Of a stretch of DNA of 64,000 nucleotides, positions 60,812 through 64,000 are shown piece after piece. Position 1 is the stretch's first letter; every line of letters begins with the position of its first letter. Both the position numbers and the translations under genes were made by a program. The notes under the pieces were generated by a model that worked only from the letters and a program-made list of their open reading frames with translations, made no database searches and was not told where the DNA came from. The DNA lies in assembly GCA_965279255.1 (NCBI GenBank), contig OZ257146.1, positions 1,798,001 to 1,862,000 on the forward strand, given 5' to 3'. This DNA is from CAMFLJ01 sp965279255 (lineage in GTDB: Bacteria; Actinomycetota; Acidimicrobiia; Acidimicrobiales; Acidimicrobilacustridaceae).

Positions 60812-62574
60812 GCCCCCTCCCCGTACTGCTCGTCGAGGTCGGCTTCGAGGATGTCGTAGGGATCGATCGCCGGCTGCGGACGGGCCCGCACCGGGACCTT
60901 CTCGGCGAGCTCGTGGGGAGTGGGTAGGCCCCGGCGAACCGCCTTGCGGTGCCGGGCCGGGGTCGGCGGCGCCTCCAGCGGTGCTTCGAGTGCGTCGATG
61001 CCGGCCTCCACAAAGGTGGCGGCGGCCTTCACCAGGTTCACCGGCTCGCCGCTGTCGCCCATCTCCTCTCGGACCGCCTGAAGCAGCGACTTCGCCTTCG
61101 ACACGCCCTTGTTGAACAGCGACTCGTCGCTGCGCCACGTCGCCATGACCGCTTCCCGCTCAGCCTTGTCCATGTGCGGTGCCCGCTTGGCGAAGCACAC
61201 GAACTCCTTGCGGTGGAAGACCGCCACCAGATCGGTCCTGTGGTGCATGACCCGCACGTTGACGGTCTTGCCGACGAGCGGCGCCAGAGCCGGATCGATG
61301 TAGTCCCGGTGGTCGAACACGTGGAGGCCGTCGCTGTGCACCTTGCGGGACCCGGCCCGGGGTGCGGGCAGCAGCAGAGACGCCAGGTACTCGTCGGCGA
61401 CGACGAGGCGTTCGGCGTCGGCCATCTCTTCGAGGTACAGGTCCATGGGTGCCCACCCGTGCGCCGAGTGCGGGGTGGCGTTGTAGGCGGCGATGGCGTC
61501 GGTGACCACGGTGACGGCCTGCTCGAACGACAGCCAGTACGACGGGTCCATCGACATCAGGTCCTTGCGGTCCTTGCGCTCCAGCTGGGAGAGCGCGCCG
61601 GGCATGCAGGCGGTGACGCGGTTCTGGATCGTCTGGCCGGCCCGTTCGACCTTGCCCTTCCCGAGCGGGTAGTAGCCGACGTTCGGGCTGAGCCCCGGGC
61701 CGAGCTCGTCGAGGACACCCCGGACGAGCTGGCCACAGAACGCCCCGCCCTGGTCGGTGACAACCAGCTGGGGCATCCCGCCGGTGATGCGGCCGGTGCC
61801 GTCGGAGGCACGGCGGACCCTGGCTGCTGTGGCGAGCATGGCGATCGTGTCGGCCTGGGTCGCTGCATGGTCGAGGACCATGAACTCGACGATCGCCCTC
61901 GAGCGGGCATCGACGAGCAGGGACACGCTCGGCTTGCACGGACGGTTCGGGCGGGTGCGCTCACCGACCTCGACGACGATCGGTTCGATCCGCTCGCCTT
62001 TGAGGTCGTCGACCTCGGTTGTGGCGTCGGGGACCTGGGCGAGGGTGACGAGGTCGAGGGTGAACTCATCGAGCTCCCACACGTCGTTGCAGCTGCCGTC
62101 GCTGCGCCGCAACCGCAACGAGTTCCGGAACCGGTTCCGGTAACCACGGCGGAGCAGTTCCCGCATGTGCGGGGTCGCCGCCCGGTTCAGGCGCCTCGAC
62201 AGCTGCGGCTCCGAGAGCATCGGGTAGCCGGCGTCGATGACCTCCTGACGGAACCGGCGCATCGACCCGGCGGCGATCAACATCCCGATCGCCAGCTCGT
62301 CGAACACCATCGCCCCAGCCCCGTTCGCAGCGAGAGCGTCGAGGAACGTGGCGTCGGGGCCGAGCTCGACCGGGTCGGCACTACGGCGGATCGTCTTGGC
62401 GAGCTGGTACAGGCTCGACCGGGACCAGCCGGTGTGCTCCCGCAGACGCATGATCGACACCTCGTCGAGCGCACCTCGGGTATCGAGGACCTCGGCGATC
62501 AGCTGGGCGACCTCGTTCTCGCCGAGGCGGACCGGAACCAAGGCGATCCCGGCGACGATCTCGTCGAAGCTCAT
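60808..62574 (-). CDS. tnsB: TnsB/TniA-like DDE transposase
   Basis: A 588-residue retroviral-integrase-superfamily transposase. Catalytic residues are D169 (WELDEFTLD), D274 (VVTDQGGAF) and E310 (GKGKVERAG), giving exactly 35 residues between the last two. N-terminal helical DNA-binding regions precede the core (SRSSLYQLAKTI, LSEPQLSRRLNRA), and a Mu-type beta-barrel (VHVFDHRDYIDPALAPLVGKTVNVRVMH-like region) follows around 405-450. Start: of two nearby ATGs, 62574 is chosen because AGGAGG lies seven bases upstream and it overlaps the tnsA stop by ATGA; at 62580 the spacing would be one base. Confidence 0.92.
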   Translation of the reverse strand: MSFDEIVAGIALVPVRLGENEVAQLIAEVLDTRGALDEVSIMRLREHTGWSRSSLYQLAKTIRRSADPVELGPDATFLDALAANGAGAMVFDELAIGMLIAAGSMRRFRQEVIDAGYPMLSEPQLSRRLNRAATPHMRELLRRGYRNRFRNSLRLRRSDGSCNDVWELDEFTLDLVTLAQVPDATTEVDDLKGERIEPIVVEVGERTRPNRPCKPSVSLLVDARSRAIVEFMVLDHAATQADTIAMLATAARVRRASDGTGRITGGMPQLVVTDQGGAFCGQLVRGVLDELGPGLSPNVGYYPLGKGKVERAGQTIQNRVTACMPGALSQLERKDRKDLMSMDPSYWLSFEQAVTVVTDAIAAYNATPHSAHGWAPMDLYLEEMADAERLVVADEYLASLLLPAPRAGSRKVHSDGLHVFDHRDYIDPALAPLVGKTVNVRVMHHRTDLVAVFHRKEFVCFAKRAPHMDKAEREAVMATWRSDESLFNKGVSKAKSLLQAVREEMGDSGEPVNLVKAAATFVEAGIDALEAPLEAPPTPARHRKAVRRGLPTPHELAEKVPVRARPQPAIDPYDILEADLDEQYGEGA

Positions 62575-63065
62575 CGCCATCCCTCCTGGGTGTCACAAGC
62601 GACGAGGCGGCCGCCGCTCACCGTGTAGAAGCCCGACAGGCGGCGCAGTCTCAGCGCACACAGGCGCACCCCGGCGAACGACTCGCCCCAGGCGACCTGC
62701 CCGCCGCCGGCGAGGCGGGCGAACTGGGCGGCGAGGGTGGGGTCGTCGAGTTCGACGGTCCCGGTCTTGATCTCGTCGATGAACACCCTCGACGTCGGTG
62801 TCTGCCAGACGAGGTCGGCTCGGGCCCCGGTGAGGGGGACCTCGGCGCCGATGAGGGTGCACCCGGTGGGGCGGAGCCGGTTCAGGTAGCCGCAGGCGCC
62901 GCTAATGGCCTTCTGGCGTAGCGCCCAGGCGTGACCGGTTCCGGTCGGGGCACTCGGCCACACCTTGGCCGCAAGGGCGGCGATGTCGGCGTCGCCGAGG
63001 CCATCGGCGAGAGCGGCGGCGATGAGCCGGTGGGTGGTAGTGCCCAGCTGTGCTTGGACTGTCAT
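62571..63065 (-). CDS. tnsA: Short TnsA-like PD-(D/E)XK endonuclease
   Basis: A 164-residue protein, first gene of the transposition operon. The nuclease core reads GARADLVWQ with D84, then FIDEIKTG with E98 and K100, the D-ExK arrangement of TnsA, and EVPLTG before it. Tn7 TnsA has about 270 residues; the C-terminal TnsC-interacting domain is missing or very small here. If active it would cut the 5' strands, allowing cut-and-paste movement. ATG 63065 is chosen for AGGAGG eight bases upstream; the longer frame has a non-conserved Ser/Arg extension. Confidence 0.78.
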   Translation of the reverse strand: MTVQAQLGTTTHRLIAAALADGLGDADIAALAAKVWPSAPTGTGHAWALRQKAISGACGYLNRLRPTGCTLIGAEVPLTGARADLVWQTPTSRVFIDEIKTGTVELDDPTLAAQFARLAGGGQVAWGESFAGVRLCALRLRRLSGFYTVSGGRLVACDTQEGWR

Positions 63066-63261
63066 GTCGAGGGCCTCCTCGGCTGAACCGATCCGCCGAG
63101 AGATCGAACGTCTGTTCGTTGTCGACCATAGCGAGGGGGTCTGACAGCCGCTGGAGGAAGTCGACGGCTGATGCCGGAGCCGTCTGGTTGTTCGTTTCAT
63201 GGCGACGTCTGTGACGGCGCGGCGATCCCAGGTCGGTCGCCGGGCGCGAAGACTCGCGGGC

Positions 63262-63281
63262 AGACGCGCCTGAGCGCGTCT
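63262..63281. promoter_or_regulatory. Inverted repeat between tnsA and the XRE gene, possible operator
   Basis: AGACGCGC-CTGA-GCGCGTCT, perfect 8-base arms with a 4-base spacer, lies in the 256-bp divergent region, 40 bases before the XRE regulator start. It is a candidate binding site for that regulator controlling itself and the tns operon. Confidence 0.45.
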
Positions 63282-63321
63282 TGGTGTTCGTGGACGCGGC
63301 TATTGGGGCTACGACAGGGCG

Positions 63322-63660
63322 GTGAGCGCTCCCCGGGACTGGATCGACGGGCCGCAGCGGTTCGGGCACGCCGGCCAGATCTCCTGGAAGCCGGCCACTG
63401 ATGAGTCCGCCCGGCGGCTGCGGGCGCAGGCGATCGTGTGCCACGAGTTCGCCGCGGCCGTACGTCAGGCCCTGGTTGAGCAGTCGATGAACCAGACCGA
63501 ACTCGGACTCACCGCCGGGATCGCGCCTGAGACGCTGCACCGGCGGATGCGAGGCGAGTCACCATTCCGGCTCGACGAGATGCTCGCCGTCGTCGACGCC
63601 TGCGACTGGGCTGACCTGATGTTCATCCCCCAGCTCCGAGAGCACCTCTTCGAGACCTGA
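63322..63660 (+). CDS. XRE family helix-turn-helix regulator
   Basis: A 112-residue protein with an XRE-type helix-turn-helix at about residues 43-98: FAAAVRQALVEQSMNQTELGLTAGIAPETLHRRMRGESPFRLDEMLAVVDAC. The first 35 residues have no recognisable domain. It starts with GTG after an AGGGCG stretch. Transcribed away from the tnsA operon, it is well placed to regulate transposition, an inference from position. Confidence 0.8.
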   Translation: MSAPRDWIDGPQRFGHAGQISWKPATDESARRLRAQAIVCHEFAAAVRQALVEQSMNQTELGLTAGIAPETLHRRMRGESPFRLDEMLAVVDACDWADLMFIPQLREHLFET

Positions 63661-63849
63661 CTGACGGCTGAGCATCGTCAGTGGGTCGATGGCGAGCGCT
63701 CACCACTCACCGCCCGCAACCTGCTTGGAGGTTCAGATGAGCGACTGTCTGTACTGATCGGGTGGCAGCACCCGCTCCAGCCGGAGTTGGTTACGACCGG
63801 CACCCTCGCAGGCAATCGAGGCGGTAGAGGCGCTCGCGGGTGCGGGCCG

Positions 63850-63999
63850 CTAGCTGATCCCGGCTTCTCGCATCGCGAGTACCCCGGAGGCCTCATCGAA
63901 CCGTTCGATCGCTCGTGCGCAGAGGATGTCGATGACCTTCGAGGGGAGGACTTCGCTCGGGTCGGGGCGCTCGCGGCTGCCGTAGACGATCCCTGAGGT
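63850..63999 (-). CDS. C-terminal fragment of an unknown protein entering from the right edge
   Basis: A minus-strand frame open at the window edge gives 49 residues before a TAG: SGIVYGSRERPDPSEVLPSK then VIDILCARAIERFDEASGVLAMREAGIS. It reads like a genuine protein end, with charged helical character, but I do not recognise it. It could be further transposon cargo. The 189 bp between the XRE stop and this stop hold nothing I can identify. Confidence 0.5.
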   Translation of the reverse strand, partial: TSGIVYGSRERPDPSEVLPSKVIDILCARAIERFDEASGVLAMREAGIS

Positions 64000-64000
64000 G

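Larger units (their letters stand above)
55827..64000. mobile_element. Tn7-like transposon (left end and at least 8.1 kb; right end outside window)
   Basis: The element begins at about 55827 (TGAGAC) inside a small gene. Support: four phased repeats at the left end; a leftward operon with TnsA-like PD-(D/E)XK nuclease, D-D-35-E transposase and AAA+ ATPase; an AbiE-type pair as cargo; and a change in base usage to more AT-rich sequence around 56.2-57.6 kb compared with neighbours. Order of the machinery (A, B, C from the right end inward) is that of Tn7. No inverted copies of the repeats were found before 64000, so the right end and target duplication are not seen. Confidence 0.82.

Noticed and set aside
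63787..63996. Plus-strand frame of 69 codons at the right edge
   Set aside because: Overlaps the more protein-like minus-strand fragment 63850-63999 and has a Gly/Arg-rich start without a ribosome binding site.
63661..64000. Right end of the transposon near the window edge
   Set aside because: No inverted copy of the phased repeats, no terminal CA preceded by such sites, and no continuation of the interrupted gene was seen.

Overview
The window is a high-GC (roughly 70% by eye) actinobacterial chromosome segment. Genes for coenzyme F420 (cofD, cofE), an acyl-CoA carboxylase alpha chain with fused biotin carrier, methylmalonyl-CoA mutase with MeaB, and abundant GTG starts with 4-base ATGA/GTGA overlaps suggest a member of the Acidimicrobiia or a neighbouring actinobacterial class. 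The rank is an inference; no rRNA or tRNA gene was seen.

Layout. (1) 1-11.9 kb: 3' end of GDP-mannose dehydratase, F420 genes, a GDP-mannose-type pyrophosphorylase, three GT4 glycosyltransferases, GDP-fucose synthase, UDP-xylose synthase, UDP-glucose dehydrogenase and an LCP ligase. (2) 11.9-26.5 kb: mostly housekeeping metabolism (pabB-pabC, birA, acyl-CoA carboxylase, a flavoprotein reductase, ribokinase, FetAB-like exporter, methylmalonyl-CoA mutase and meaB). Inside it a DUF559/AbiEi-like gene sits between two identical 53-bp sequences that are almost entirely palindrome. (3) 26.5-53.8 kb: a second, larger surface-polysaccharide locus with multidomain glycosyltransferases, a Wzm/Wzt ABC exporter, DUF2142 protein, flippase, the complete dTDP-rhamnose pathway (rmlA, B, C, D), and two secreted proteins that share a roughly 100-residue repeat. 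It ends with a rhodanese-MoeB protein, a sirtuin, DUF2304 and a dolichol-phosphate-mannose-synthase-like enzyme. (4) 53.8-55.4 kb: a membrane CHASE-GGDEF diguanylate cyclase.

(5) 55.83 kb to the window edge: a Tn7-like transposon. It interrupts a small conserved gene after 48 codons and starts with four phased 14-bp repeats (probable TnsB sites). It carries an AbiE-type toxin-antitoxin pair behind three phased inverted-repeat operators. It also has a leftward operon of a short TnsA-like nuclease, a DDE transposase (TnsB), an AAA+ ATPase (TnsC) and two proteins of unknown family where a TniQ/TnsD target selector would be expected. A divergent XRE regulator lies upstream of tnsA. The right end is not in the window. 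This element is the most interesting part of the window.

How the genes fit together: regions 1 and 3 supply nucleotide sugars (GDP-fucose, UDP-glucuronate/xylose, dTDP-rhamnose), transferases, two export routes (ABC and flippase) and wall attachment (LCP) for one or more cell-surface glycans. Region 2 feeds propionyl-CoA/methylmalonyl-CoA and folate metabolism.
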